Source of the DNA: Microvirga zambiensis WSM3693
GTDB taxonomy: Bacteria > Pseudomonadota > Alphaproteobacteria > Rhizobiales > Beijerinckiaceae
Direction: 5' to 3'
NCBI RefSeq assembly: GCF_016735695.1
Contig: NZ_JAERQD010000002.1
Coordinates: 62,001 to 126,000 of the forward strand
DNA length: 64,000 nt
In this document: positions 56,068 through 64,000 of the stretch, one piece after another
How positions within the stretch are numbered: position 1 is the first letter of the stretch
Layout: the number at the start of each line of letters is the position of its first letter
Notes under the pieces: generated by a model
The model's database searches: none
Told to the model about the DNA's origin: nothing
Seen by the model: only the letters and a program-made list of their open reading frames with translations
Translations under genes and position numbers: made by a program

Positions 56068-56532
56068 ATGAAGTCTCTTTCTCAAATCGCTCTCGCGGCT
56101 TTTGCTTTGGTGTTGGCAACCGGCCAGGGCGCTCTGGCGGAAGAGCGCATCCTTCCGGTTCCGGCGATCACCATCTATCCCGGCGACACGATCAACGAGT
56201 CGATGCTGAAGGACCGGACCTTTCCGGAAAACTACCGCTATCGCACCGCCGTGGTCGAGTCGCCGCGGGTTCTCGCAGGCAAGATGGCGCGCCGTACGCT
56301 TTTGCCCGGCGAGCCCATTCCTATGAATGCGGTGGACGACCCGAAGCTCGTGACGCGCGGCACCCAGGCCCAGATCGTTTTCGAGGAGGGAGGTTTGTCC
56401 ATCATGGGGATCGGTATCCCGCTTCAATCGGGAACCTTGGGCGAGACGATCCAGGTCAAGAACGTGGATAGCGGCCGGATCATCACCGGTCGTGTCCAGT
56501 CCGACGGCCGGATCCGGATCGGAGTCCAGTAA
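56068..56532 (+). CDS. flgA: Flagellar P-ring assembly chaperone FlgA
   Basis: Periplasmic chaperone of 154 residues for FlgI assembly. A signal peptide (MKSLSQIALAAFALVLATGQ, then GALA) precedes a SAF-type domain with PRVLAGKMARRTLLPGEPI and the C-terminal VKNVDSGRIITGRVQSDGRI, which is the FlgA hallmark. It is the short form, as in other Rhizobiales. Its stop overlaps the flgI start. Confidence 0.92.
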   Translation: MKSLSQIALAAFALVLATGQGALAEERILPVPAITIYPGDTINESMLKDRTFPENYRYRTAVVESPRVLAGKMARRTLLPGEPIPMNAVDDPKLVTRGTQAQIVFEEGGLSIMGIGIPLQSGTLGETIQVKNVDSGRIITGRVQSDGRIRIGVQ

Positions 56533-57629
56533 TGCTCCGCATCCTCGCCTCCATTCTCTTCGCTCTGATCGCCGTCCAGGCGCAGGCCGCGACCCGCATC
56601 AAGGATGTGGCCTCGGTTCAGGGCGTCCGCGACAACCAGCTGATCGGATACGGGCTCGTCATGGGCCTGCAGGGAACGGGCGACACGCTCCGCAATTCGC
56701 AGTTCACCGAGCAGTCCCTGCAATCGATGCTGGATCGCATGGGCGTCAACGTTCGCGATCTCAACCTGCGCACGCGCAACGTCGCGGCGGTGATCGTGAC
56801 CGCTGATCTTCCTCCCTTCGTCGGACAAGGGTCGCGCATCGACGTGACGGTCACGTCGATGGGCGATGCGACCTCTCTCAAAGGCGGCACCCTGATGCTC
56901 ACCGCGCTCCAGGGGGGCGACGGCCAAGTCTATGCAGTCGCGCAGGGGGCGCTTGCCGTCTCCGGATTCTCCGCACAGGGGCAGGCCGAAACCTTGACGT
57001 CCGGCGTCGCGACGGCGGGGCGGATCCCGAATGGGGCTCTCATCGAGCGCGAGGTTCCGGGTGGGTTCAACGTTTCCGGTCCCATGGCGTTCGAGCTCAA
57101 GAACCCCGATTACAAGACCGCCACGCTGATCACCGACGCCATCAATCAGTATACTCAGCAGCGCTTCGGCCTCCGCGTGGCGTCCCCGCGCGACTACCGG
57201 ACCGTCGTTCTGCAGAAGCCGAAGACCATCGCCGCGACGCGTTTCATCGCCGAGCTCGGCGATCTCGAGATCCGGCCCGATACGCCCGCCAGGATTGTGG
57301 TCGATCAGCGCACGGGCACGGTCGTCATCGGAAGGAACGTCCAGATTTCCACGGTCGCGATCACGCATGGCGCCTTGACGATCCGCGTGACGGAGGCGCC
57401 GGAGGTTTCGCAGCCGGACCCGTTCACGATGGGCCAGACCGTTGTCGTTCCACGCACTCAGATCACGGCTGCGGAGGAGCGCGTGCCTCTCGCAATCGTG
57501 AGGGGAGCCGATCTGCAGACCCTCGTGAAGGGTCTCAACCAGATGGGTCTCAAGCCGTCCGATGTGATTGCCATCCTCCAGGCGGTGAAGACCGCGGGAG
57601 CGCTGCAGGCAGAGCTGGTGATCCAGTGA
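56532..57629 (+). CDS. flgI: Flagellar P-ring protein FlgI
   Basis: Periplasmic ring protein of 365 residues with a signal peptide (MLRILASILFALIAVQAQAA). Family blocks: RIKDVASVQGVRDNQLIGYG, LVMGLQGTGD, MLDRMGVN, VITADLPPFVGQGSRIDV-type segment and the ending GLKPSDVIAILQAVKTAGAL. It starts on the last base of flgA and is followed by motE after 11 bases. Confidence 0.96.
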   Translation: MLRILASILFALIAVQAQAATRIKDVASVQGVRDNQLIGYGLVMGLQGTGDTLRNSQFTEQSLQSMLDRMGVNVRDLNLRTRNVAAVIVTADLPPFVGQGSRIDVTVTSMGDATSLKGGTLMLTALQGGDGQVYAVAQGALAVSGFSAQGQAETLTSGVATAGRIPNGALIEREVPGGFNVSGPMAFELKNPDYKTATLITDAINQYTQQRFGLRVASPRDYRTVVLQKPKTIAATRFIAELGDLEIRPDTPARIVVDQRTGTVVIGRNVQISTVAITHGALTIRVTEAPEVSQPDPFTMGQTVVVPRTQITAAEERVPLAIVRGADLQTLVKGLNQMGLKPSDVIAILQAVKTAGALQAELVIQ

Positions 57630-57640
57630 GAGGTGCCACG

Positions 57641-58141
57641 ATGATCAAGGCAATTCATAAAGCGGCGGCTTTTGCGGGTCTCACCCTCGCTCTCGCAATG
57701 CCGGGCGCTGCTCTGGCCCAGAATGCCGAAGCCGCGCCCAAGAGCAACCAGTTCTGTGCCAACATTGCCGATGCCGCGGCGGATGCCCGCTTTGCCCTCC
57801 AGAAGCAGGCGCTCGCCGACATGGAGAAGGAAATCGAGAGCCGCATCAAGGTGCTCGAAGCCAAGCGCGCCGAGTATGAAGAGTGGCTCCGTCGCCGCAA
57901 CGAGGTTCTCGAGAGGGCGGACGAGACGGTGGTCTCGATCTATGCCCGCATGCGCCCGGATGCAGCGGCTCTCCAGCTCACCAACATGGACGAGGAAATC
58001 GCAGCCGCCGTCATCGCCAGGCTGAACCCCAGAGTGGCGAGCGCGGTGCTGAACGAGATGGAGCCCGCGCGGGCGGCTCAACTGGCCAATGTCATCACCG
58101 ATGCTCCCAAGCGGGACAAGAACGCTGTGAGGCAAAATTGA
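57641..58141 (+). CDS. motE: MotE-like motility protein (MgtE N-domain type)
   Basis: Exported protein of 166 residues with a signal peptide (IHKAAAFAGLTLALAMPGAA). The middle is a coiled coil (EKEIESRIKVLEAKRAEYEE) and the end is an MgtE-N-like helical region (LTNMDEEIAAAVIARLNPRV). In Sinorhizobium MotE is a periplasmic chaperone that stabilises MotC. The presence of motC at the right edge supports this call. Its stop codon overlaps the flgH start (TTGA). Confidence 0.88.
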   Translation: MIKAIHKAAAFAGLTLALAMPGAALAQNAEAAPKSNQFCANIADAAADARFALQKQALADMEKEIESRIKVLEAKRAEYEEWLRRRNEVLERADETVVSIYARMRPDAAALQLTNMDEEIAAAVIARLNPRVASAVLNEMEPARAAQLANVITDAPKRDKNAVRQN

Positions 58142-58836
58142 AAAACCTTATCGTCATTGCCGGCCTGTGCTTTCTTGGCGCCTGCGCAACGCGACCTGAG
58201 GATTTCGGGCGTGAGCCGGGCATGACGCCGGTCGGCTCCGGAATCGCGGTGGAGCGCGAGCCGCTTCCGCATCTGTTCAAGGCGGCGGGGCGTTCCGCTC
58301 CGAACTCGACATGGAGCAATGCCAGCGCCGATCTCTTCACCAGCCCCCGTGCGCGGCAGGTCGGTGACATCGTCACGGTCAATATCCAGATCGACGACAA
58401 GGCCGAGTTCGACAATGCGAGCGACAGGTCGCGTCGCTCTTCGATCGGCGCCGGGCTGGATTATGCATTTTCCTTCCAGGGCTGGAACGCGGAGGGCACC
58501 GGCGATCTCGGCGTCGATTCCTCCTCCTCCTCGAAAGGACAGGGCACGATCGATCGCTCCGAGAAGCTGCGGCTCTCCGTGGCGGCGGTGGTCAACGAGG
58601 TTCTGCCCAACGGCAACGTTGTGATCAGCGGGTCGCAGGAGGTTCGCGTGAACTTCGAGGTGCGCGTTCTCAACATCGCCGGCATCGTGCGCCCGCGCGA
58701 TATCTCGCCGAAAAACACCATTAGCTACGACAAGATCGCCGAAGCGCGCGTATCGTATGGTGGCCGCGGGCGCCTCATGGAGGTCCAGCAGCCGGCTTAC
58801 GGACAGCAGCTCTACGACATCGTGGCGCCCTTCTAG
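58138..58836 (+). CDS. flgH: Flagellar L-ring lipoprotein FlgH
   Basis: Outer-membrane ring lipoprotein of 232 residues starting at TTG 58138, which overlaps the motE stop by 4 bases. The lipobox is LGAC (residues 14-17 of MKNLIVIAGLCFLGACATRP), with cysteine as the lipid attachment site. Family motifs: NSTWSNASADLFTSPRARQV, GDIVTVNI and VVNEVLPNGNVVISGSQEV. The TTG start is forced because no ATG or GTG lies near the signal region. Confidence 0.92.
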   Translation: MKNLIVIAGLCFLGACATRPEDFGREPGMTPVGSGIAVEREPLPHLFKAAGRSAPNSTWSNASADLFTSPRARQVGDIVTVNIQIDDKAEFDNASDRSRRSSIGAGLDYAFSFQGWNAEGTGDLGVDSSSSSKGQGTIDRSEKLRLSVAAVVNEVLPNGNVVISGSQEVRVNFEVRVLNIAGIVRPRDISPKNTISYDKIAEARVSYGGRGRLMEVQQPAYGQQLYDIVAPF

Positions 58837-58860
58837 CGAACACCACAGGACGCGAACCCG

Positions 58861-59370
58861 ATGGCCAAGGCTCTGGCGCTCCCGCCACCTTCCGACCGCG
58901 CGACACCCAAAGAGGGCTCGCTGCGGTGGCTGCTGACGCTCGGTCTCCTGACGCTGCTCTCGGCCGCCATCGGCGGCGGGTTCGGCCTCGTCATGGTGTC
59001 GGGAATCCAGAAGCAGGTCGAGGAGAAGTACAAGGCCCTCCCGAAGAAGCCTGAGGTCGTCAGCCCCTATACCGGCGATATCGCCATCAAGAAGCTCGCT
59101 CCCGTCGTGACCAATCTGACGGGCTCGGAGAGCGATTGGGTCCGATTGGAGGCCTCGATCGTCTACAAGGCCGGCGGAGAGCAGAACCCCGACGTGGTTG
59201 CGGCCGAAACGAGGCAGGACATTCTCGCCTATGTTCGCACCCTGTCGCTCGCCCAGATCCAGGGGCCGAGCGGGCTGCTTCATCTGCGGGAGGATCTCAA
59301 CGAGCGCGTCAAACTGCGCTCGAAGGGCGCCATTCAGGAGCTGGTCCTCGAGACCCTGATCGTTCAGTAA
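58861..59370 (+). CDS. fliL: Flagellar basal body-associated protein FliL
   Basis: Membrane protein of 169 residues with one helix (LRWLLTLGLLTLLSAAIGGG) and a periplasmic domain ending RSKGAIQELVLETLIVQ, the usual FliL close. FliL rings surround and assist the stators, raising motor torque. It starts 24 bases after flgH and precedes fliP. Confidence 0.92.
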   Translation: MAKALALPPPSDRATPKEGSLRWLLTLGLLTLLSAAIGGGFGLVMVSGIQKQVEEKYKALPKKPEVVSPYTGDIAIKKLAPVVTNLTGSESDWVRLEASIVYKAGGEQNPDVVAAETRQDILAYVRTLSLAQIQGPSGLLHLREDLNERVKLRSKGAIQELVLETLIVQ

Positions 59371-59423
59371 CCCGTTTTCAGTTTGCGTTTTTGAGATCCA
59401 CTTATCCGAAAGCCATTTGATTC

Positions 59424-60161
59424 ATGCCGTTTCGCTTCATGACCCTCGGCGCCTTTCTGCTCCTCGCAACAAGCGCCAGCGCCCAGGTCCCGAGCCTCGA
59501 ATCGCTCATTCCCGCTGGGGACGGGGCCGTCAGCGGGCGAATCATCCAACTCGTCGTTCTGCTGACCGTCCTGTCGCTGGCACCTGGCCTTCTGATCATG
59601 GTGACCAGCTTCACCCGCTTCGTCGTCGCCTTCTCGTTCCTGCGCTCGGGCCTCGGCCTTCAGAGCACTCCGGCCAACATCTTCCTCATCAGCCTTTCGC
59701 TGTTCATGACGTTCTTCGTCATGGGGCCGACCTTCGACCGGGCATGGAACGATGGCGTCCGGCCCCTGACGGAGAACCGCATTTCGGAGGCCGAGGCCTT
59801 CACCAAGACGACCGAGCCGTTCCGTGAATTCATGCTGACCCATGTGCGGCCGAAGGACCTGCAGATGTTCAGCGATCTTGCGGCGGTGAACTATCCCAAG
59901 CCCAGCGAGGGCGAGAAGATCGACCTCAGGATCCTGATTCCGGCCTTCATGATCTCCGAGCTCCGCCGCGGCTTCGAGATAGGGTTCCTGATCGCGCTTC
60001 CGTTCCTCGTCATCGACATGATCGTTGCCACCCTGGTGATGTCCATGGGCATGATGATGATGCCGCCGACCGTTCTCGCATTGCCGTTCAAGATCCTCTT
60101 CTTCGTCTTGATCGACGGTTGGAATATTCTCGTGAGCGGACTGGTCCGGTCGTATTTCTGA
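59424..60161 (+). CDS. fliP: Flagellar type III export protein FliP
   Basis: Export-gate membrane protein of 245 residues. A cleavable signal-like start (MPFRFMTLGAFLLLATSASA) is followed by four core helices with conserved blocks TSFTRFVVAFSFLRSGLGLQ, FVMGPTFDRAWNDGV and SMGMMMMPPTVLALPFKILF. Usual FliP length. It would form the FliPQR pore; fliQ and fliR are not adjacent here. Confidence 0.95.
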   Translation: MPFRFMTLGAFLLLATSASAQVPSLESLIPAGDGAVSGRIIQLVVLLTVLSLAPGLLIMVTSFTRFVVAFSFLRSGLGLQSTPANIFLISLSLFMTFFVMGPTFDRAWNDGVRPLTENRISEAEAFTKTTEPFREFMLTHVRPKDLQMFSDLAAVNYPKPSEGEKIDLRILIPAFMISELRRGFEIGFLIALPFLVIDMIVATLVMSMGMMMMPPTVLALPFKILFFVLIDGWNILVSGLVRSYF

Positions 60162-60260
60162 TGACCCACTTTTTCCCGGCCGCGCGACGGCCAGCAACCC
60201 TCGCACAAGGTTGACGGCGCAAAACTGATCTCGACAAGACTCATAATATCGAGATTTCCT

Positions 60261-61904
60261 ATGCCCGGTCGTCAACATGCCGAAAGACTATGGACTAGTT
60301 TGATGCTGTTGGGCGCTCGCCGCCTCGCAGCCTTGGCGGCGATCGGTCTCGCGGTCTTCCTGTCGGTCGGCATCGGTGCCTATTACCTGAGCCGTCCCGC
60401 GCAGGAGACGCTCTATACGGGTCTCGACCGCGAGGATGTCGGGCGCATGGGTGCCGTCCTCAAGGATGCCGGCATCCCCTTCGATGTGAGCGCGGATGGA
60501 ACGGCGCTCCTCGTCAGCTACGGCAACACGGCCCAGGCCCGCATGCTTCTTGCGGAGAAGGGCCTGCCGCACAGCACGAAATCCGGCTATGAGCTCTTCA
60601 ACGATCTGGGTTCCCTCGGCCTGACCTCCTTCATGCAGGAGGTGACCAAGGTGCGGGCGCTGGAAGGCGAGCTTTCCCGAACGATCCAGGGGATGAAGGG
60701 CATCAAGGCTGCCCGTGTTCACATCGTCCTGCCGGAACGCGGCTCCTTCCGCCGCGAGCAGCAGCCGCCTTCCGCCTCCGTCGTCATCCGCACGGTTCCC
60801 TCGGACGATGCGTCGTCGGCGCAGGCGATCCGGCATCTCGTCGCTGCAGCCATCCCCGGAATGGCCGTCGACAAAGTGACCGTCATGAACACCGACGGCA
60901 CGCTGCTGATGTCGGGCGACGACGCGGCGAACGCCTCGACCGGTAAGATGGCCCGCCTCGAAAAGACTGTCGGCCTCGAGATCCAGGATAATGTGCGGCG
61001 TACCCTCATGCCCTATCTCGGAACGGGCAATTTCGAGGTCAGCGTCGCGGCACGCCTGAGCACGGACAAGGTCAGCACGAACGAGACGATCTACAATCCG
61101 GAATCGAAGGTCGAACGGTCGACCCGGACGATCAAGGAGACCGAGGTCTCGCAGAACCGAAGCGGCCAGAAGCCTACGACGGTCCAGCAGAACCTGCCGG
61201 ACGAGAACGTCCGCGCCGAATCGGGCGAGAGTGCCAGCGAGGACAATCAGCGCCGTGAGGAGCTGACGAACTACGAAATTTCCTCCAAGACGATCCAGAC
61301 GATCAGCGACGGCTACCAGATCAGGAACCTGTCGGTGGCCGTGCTGGTGAACAAGTCTCGCATCGCATCCCTGCTCGGGGAGAAGGCGACCCCGGCGGAC
61401 ATGGATGCCAAGATCGCGGAGATCGAGCAGCTCGTGTCGTCTGCTGCCGGATTCAACAAGCCCCGCGGCGACCAGATCAAGGTTGCTGCCGTGAGCTTCG
61501 TCGACGACGGGGGCATGCTGCAGCCGGTTGCCGGGCCGTCGCTCAGCGAGATTCTCATGCGCCAGTTCGGAACGGTCGTGAATGCCCTGACCATTCTCGC
61601 ACTCTGCGCCATGATGATCTGGTTCGGGCTGCGCCCCGCAGTCAGAATGCTCGTGGCGCGCCACCAGGCTGATCTCGAGCTCCAAAGGGAGCAGGCGGCT
61701 GCCATCGCCGCAGCAGAGGCCGAGGAAGCTCTCGAGCACAGCGCGGAGGCTGGAACTGCCCTGCAGCTCGCCGATGCCGAGGCCGGTCAGAACCTCATCG
61801 AGATGCCGCGGACGCCGCAGCGCAAGCTCGAACAGATCGTCGAGCTCAGCGAGGAGCAGGCCGCAGCCGTGCTCAAGCAGTGGCTCGGGCGGGAGGCTGC
61901 GTGA
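60261..61904 (+). CDS. fliF: Flagellar MS-ring protein FliF
   Basis: Inner-membrane ring subunit of 547 residues. Helix 1 is near residues 20-43 and helix 2 near 430-455 (ALTILALCAMMIWFGLRPAV). Family motifs: ETLYTGLDREDVGRM, EKGLPHSTKSGYELF, RALEGELSRTIQGMKGIKAA and ARVHIVLPERGSF. The C-terminal end (LEQIVELSEEQAAAVLKQWL) binds FliG. It starts about 100 bases after fliP and overlaps the next gene by one base. Confidence 0.95.
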   Translation: MPGRQHAERLWTSLMLLGARRLAALAAIGLAVFLSVGIGAYYLSRPAQETLYTGLDREDVGRMGAVLKDAGIPFDVSADGTALLVSYGNTAQARMLLAEKGLPHSTKSGYELFNDLGSLGLTSFMQEVTKVRALEGELSRTIQGMKGIKAARVHIVLPERGSFRREQQPPSASVVIRTVPSDDASSAQAIRHLVAAAIPGMAVDKVTVMNTDGTLLMSGDDAANASTGKMARLEKTVGLEIQDNVRRTLMPYLGTGNFEVSVAARLSTDKVSTNETIYNPESKVERSTRTIKETEVSQNRSGQKPTTVQQNLPDENVRAESGESASEDNQRREELTNYEISSKTIQTISDGYQIRNLSVAVLVNKSRIASLLGEKATPADMDAKIAEIEQLVSSAAGFNKPRGDQIKVAAVSFVDDGGMLQPVAGPSLSEILMRQFGTVVNALTILALCAMMIWFGLRPAVRMLVARHQADLELQREQAAAIAAAEAEEALEHSAEAGTALQLADAEAGQNLIEMPRTPQRKLEQIVELSEEQAAAVLKQWLGREAA

Positions 61905-62548
61905 TGGCCGTGACGATCGCCAGCCTGCTGGCGGATTTCTCGCCCAAGTCAGCCGGCGACGCACTCGGGATCGGACTTCTGAGAGCCGCCAAGGCTTCGC
62001 CCGAACCGATGCCGGAGCCGCCACCGCCGGTGATCGACCGGCAGGCAGAGCTGCTCAAAGCGGTCGAGGCAAAGGTGCGCGCCGAGGAAAGGGAAAGCGC
62101 CCGCCTCGCCGTCGAGGAGGCGGTAACGGCGGAGGCGAAGCGCTTCGAGCGCGAGATGCAGGCCGAGCGCGAGGCGTGGGTCGATCAGCAGGCAACGCAG
62201 ATCGCGGCACAGCTCCTGGAAGGGTTTGGGCGCATCGAGGCGCTCCTGTCCGAACGGGTCGCCAGCATTCTCAGACCTTTCGTGTCGGATGCGATGCGTC
62301 AGAAGACGCTTGAGGAACTTGAGGAGGCTCTGGCAACCGTGTTGTCGGGAGGCGAGCCCAAGCTCCTCAAAATCACGGGACCTGAGGACCTGCTGCTGTC
62401 GATGAAGGAGCGGATGGGATCCCACGGAGAGGCAATCGAATTTTGTCCGGGCGAGCACGTTGAAGTCAGCGTCGTCGCCCGCGATACAACGCTTCGGACG
62501 CAGTTTGACTCGTGGTCGAGCCGCCTGAAGCAGGCCCTGGAAGGCTGA
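61904..62548 (+). CDS. fliH: FliH-like flagellar export regulator
   Basis: Cytoplasmic protein of 214 residues translated from a TGATG overlap with fliF. The N-terminal third is Pro-rich, the middle a charged coiled coil (AEERESARLAVEEAVTAEAK), and the end a globular domain (SGGEPKLLKITGPEDLLLSM). This is the FliH/YscL layout, though sequence similarity is weak, as usual in Rhizobiales. FliH holds back the FliI ATPase; fliI is not in the window. Confidence 0.75.
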   Translation: MAVTIASLLADFSPKSAGDALGIGLLRAAKASPEPMPEPPPPVIDRQAELLKAVEAKVRAEERESARLAVEEAVTAEAKRFEREMQAEREAWVDQQATQIAAQLLEGFGRIEALLSERVASILRPFVSDAMRQKTLEELEEALATVLSGGEPKLLKITGPEDLLLSMKERMGSHGEAIEFCPGEHVEVSVVARDTTLRTQFDSWSSRLKQALEG

Positions 62549-62554
62549 CAGGTC

Positions 62555-63757
62555 ATGGCTACCGCGGAAAAGCAGGAAATCGTCATCGTCCGCCGAGGCG
62601 GCGACGGCGAGGATGTCGTCAAGGGAGGCGCGTGGAAGATCGCTCATGCGGACTTCATGACCGCCATGATGGCTTTCTTCCTCGTGATGTGGCTGATCAG
62701 CCTGACGGACGAAGAGACACGCAGCGGCGTCGCCAACTATTTCAATCCTGTCCAGCTCGCCGAATCGACTCCGAACAAGAAGGGGCTCGACGACCCGCAA
62801 AACGTGCCGCCGGACAACGAGACGGACAACACCAAGGACGGCAAGGAAAAGGGAAGCGGCGAGGGGACCGGCGGAAAGTCCCACCAGCTGCGCAAGCCGC
62901 GGTTCAAGGAGGGCGCGCTCTTCCAGGATCCTTACGCGGTGCTCGCGCGCATTGCCGACGAAGTCGAACCTAACCCGCACGACACCCTCGGGGCCGACGT
63001 CACGCCTGGCGAAAGCGACATGCCGGGCCTCAAAGCGGGCGAAGCCTTCAGAGATCCGTTCGATCCACTCTACTGGCAGGTCGCCCCCATCGACGAGCTG
63101 AAGACGGAGACGCCGGCAAAGCCTGGAACCGCCGCTCCCGCACCGCCGAAGGCGGTAATGGACGCCGTCGCTGCCTTGAAGGCAACAGCAGGCAAGCAGG
63201 ATTCGAAGATTGCTACAGCTGCTCGGGACGGACAGAGCGTCCCAACCGACGCAGCAGCGGCCGGCAATGCCCAGGCTGCTGATGCGTTGACGGATGCCGA
63301 CCGGAAGGCTGCCGAGCTGAAGAGAGAGATTCTCAAAGCCGTCCAGACATCGAAGGACGCCTCGCCGCAACCCCATGTCGAGGTGCGGCGCACGGGAGCA
63401 GGAACGCTCATCAGCCTGACGGACGACTTTGATTTTACGATGTTCGCAGTCGGCTCGGCCGAGCCGCATTCGAAGGTCGTGAAGGCGATGGCGGAAATCG
63501 CCAAGATCCTTCAGTCGCGCCCAGGCAAGATCGTGATCCGCGGTCATACGGATGCGCGGCCCTTCAAATCGGCCAATTACGACAACTGGCGTCTGTCCCA
63601 TGCACGAGCTCAGATGGCATTGTACATGCTCGTGCGGGGCGGATTGAACGAAAGCCGGATCGTGCGTGTCGAAGGTCATGCCGACAGGGACCCGAAGATC
63701 CCGAGCGATCCGAAGGCGGATCAGAACCGCCGGGTCGAGATCCTTTTGCAGGAGTGA
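62555..63757 (+). CDS. motB: Flagellar stator protein MotB
   Basis: Stator subunit of 400 residues. One transmembrane helix near 33-51 carries the proton-binding aspartate D33 in HADFMTAMMAFFLVMW. A long Rhizobiales-type spacer (Lys/Gly/Ala/Pro-rich, about 55-260) leads to an OmpA-like peptidoglycan-binding domain (VIRGHTDARPFKSANYDNWR, then LSHARAQMALYML). motA is not in the window. The stop overlaps a possible GTG start of motC. Confidence 0.95.
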   Translation: MATAEKQEIVIVRRGGDGEDVVKGGAWKIAHADFMTAMMAFFLVMWLISLTDEETRSGVANYFNPVQLAESTPNKKGLDDPQNVPPDNETDNTKDGKEKGSGEGTGGKSHQLRKPRFKEGALFQDPYAVLARIADEVEPNPHDTLGADVTPGESDMPGLKAGEAFRDPFDPLYWQVAPIDELKTETPAKPGTAAPAPPKAVMDAVAALKATAGKQDSKIATAARDGQSVPTDAAAAGNAQAADALTDADRKAAELKREILKAVQTSKDASPQPHVEVRRTGAGTLISLTDDFDFTMFAVGSAEPHSKVVKAMAEIAKILQSRPGKIVIRGHTDARPFKSANYDNWRLSHARAQMALYMLVRGGLNESRIVRVEGHADRDPKIPSDPKADQNRRVEILLQE

Positions 63758-63762
63758 TCGCG

Positions 63763-64000
63763 GTGAAAGGACTTTTACAGGCGATCCTCGCGTTCTCGCT
63801 CACGGTTTCCTCCGCCGCGGCAATGTCCGAGACGGAGCAATCATCCGCAGCGGAACCGCAAGTCGAGCAGGAGGCTATTGCGCCGGGCGTACCCGGTCCT
63901 GTCCAGCTCGTGCGGACATTGCACCTGATGCAGGATCAGATTGCCGTGGGCTCGACGGAGGCGCATCTGGGACAGCGCGGCCTTCTCGGAATTCTCGACG
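63763..64000 (+). CDS. motC: Motility protein MotC (partial)
   Basis: The first 79 residues are visible before the window ends. A signal peptide (KGLLQAILAFSLTVSSAAA) is followed by an acidic stretch and PGPVQLVRTLHLMQDQIAVG, which matches the start of the MotC periplasmic domain. MotC works with MotB and MotE in the Rhizobiales motor. I chose GTG 63763, which has AGGAG 8 bases upstream; GTG 63754, overlapping the motB stop, would add three residues. Confidence 0.85.
   Translation, partial: MKGLLQAILAFSLTVSSAAAMSETEQSSAAEPQVEQEAIAPGVPGPVQLVRTLHLMQDQIAVGSTEAHLGQRGLLGILD

Noticed and set aside
1..64000. CRISPR array, prophage, transposon or integrative element
   Set aside because: No regularly spaced direct repeats, integrase, transposase, phage structural genes or flanking duplications were seen.

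Overview
The window is high-GC chromosomal DNA from an alphaproteobacterium of the order Hyphomicrobiales (Rhizobiales). The evidence is an FtcR-type flagellar regulator, the Rhizobiales motility accessory genes motE and motC, a FixL/FixJ pair, a Caulobacter-type XylX/aldehyde dehydrogenase pair, an HlyU-family protein, and several GGAAC-N16/17-CGTT promoters of the EcfG general stress response. A Methylobacteriaceae (Microvirga-like) source is my best guess; the genus is not established.

Layout. 1-2030: thiP (cut by the window edge) and thiB on the minus strand behind a TPP riboswitch. 2073-9079: the transcription accessory protein Tex, a YegD-like Hsp70, PEP carboxylase and a 57-residue protein. 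9269-18592: a DapA-like aldolase with an atypical SDR; a chromate module (rhodanese-ChrB fusion and ChrA); a LOG-family protein; a proline-rich peptide; a XylX-like dehydratase coupled to an aldehyde dehydrogenase; and a degenerate CYTH-domain protein. 18654-26006: lytic transglycosylase, small membrane and exported proteins, an HlyU-family protein, an AT-rich methyltransferase that looks acquired, catalase, a BrkB-family membrane protein and a zinc alcohol dehydrogenase. 26556-31377: the prkA-yeaH-spoVR operon. 31477-36202: small conserved proteins, a second BrkB protein, a stress-type response regulator and an aldose epimerase. 36294-64000: a signalling and motility island. It holds a GAF-PAS-GGDEF-EAL protein, ftcR, a chemoreceptor, cheA-cheW-cheY-cheZ, a heparinase-like protein, fixL-fixJ, and the flagellar run flgB-flgC-fliE-flgG-flgA-flgI-motE-flgH-fliL-fliP-fliF-fliH-motB-motC, which leaves the window inside motC.

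How the genes work together. The island combines the flagellar basal body and export parts, stator accessory proteins, a chemotaxis phosphorelay with its own CheZ phosphatase, a flagellar master regulator, a c-di-GMP enzyme and a putative oxygen sensor. The accessory half is linked by EcfG-type promoters read in the right orientation in front of small stress-type genes: the proline-rich peptide, both BrkB proteins, the response regulator with its divergent neighbour, and possibly the 57-residue protein.

Most notable signals: an overlapping divergent EcfG promoter at 34428-34454 whose response regulator transcript may be leaderless; a FixL kinase with four extra PAS domains and all three key haem-pocket residues; a tandem 38-residue repeat in the CheA linker; a heparinase-like gene inside the motility island; a CYTH protein and an SDR that lack their families' catalytic residues; and three TACGTA sites plus helically phased GATTAA repeats upstream of ftcR. 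I did not find a clearly new multi-gene system. No tRNA, rRNA, CRISPR array, prophage or complete insertion sequence was seen.
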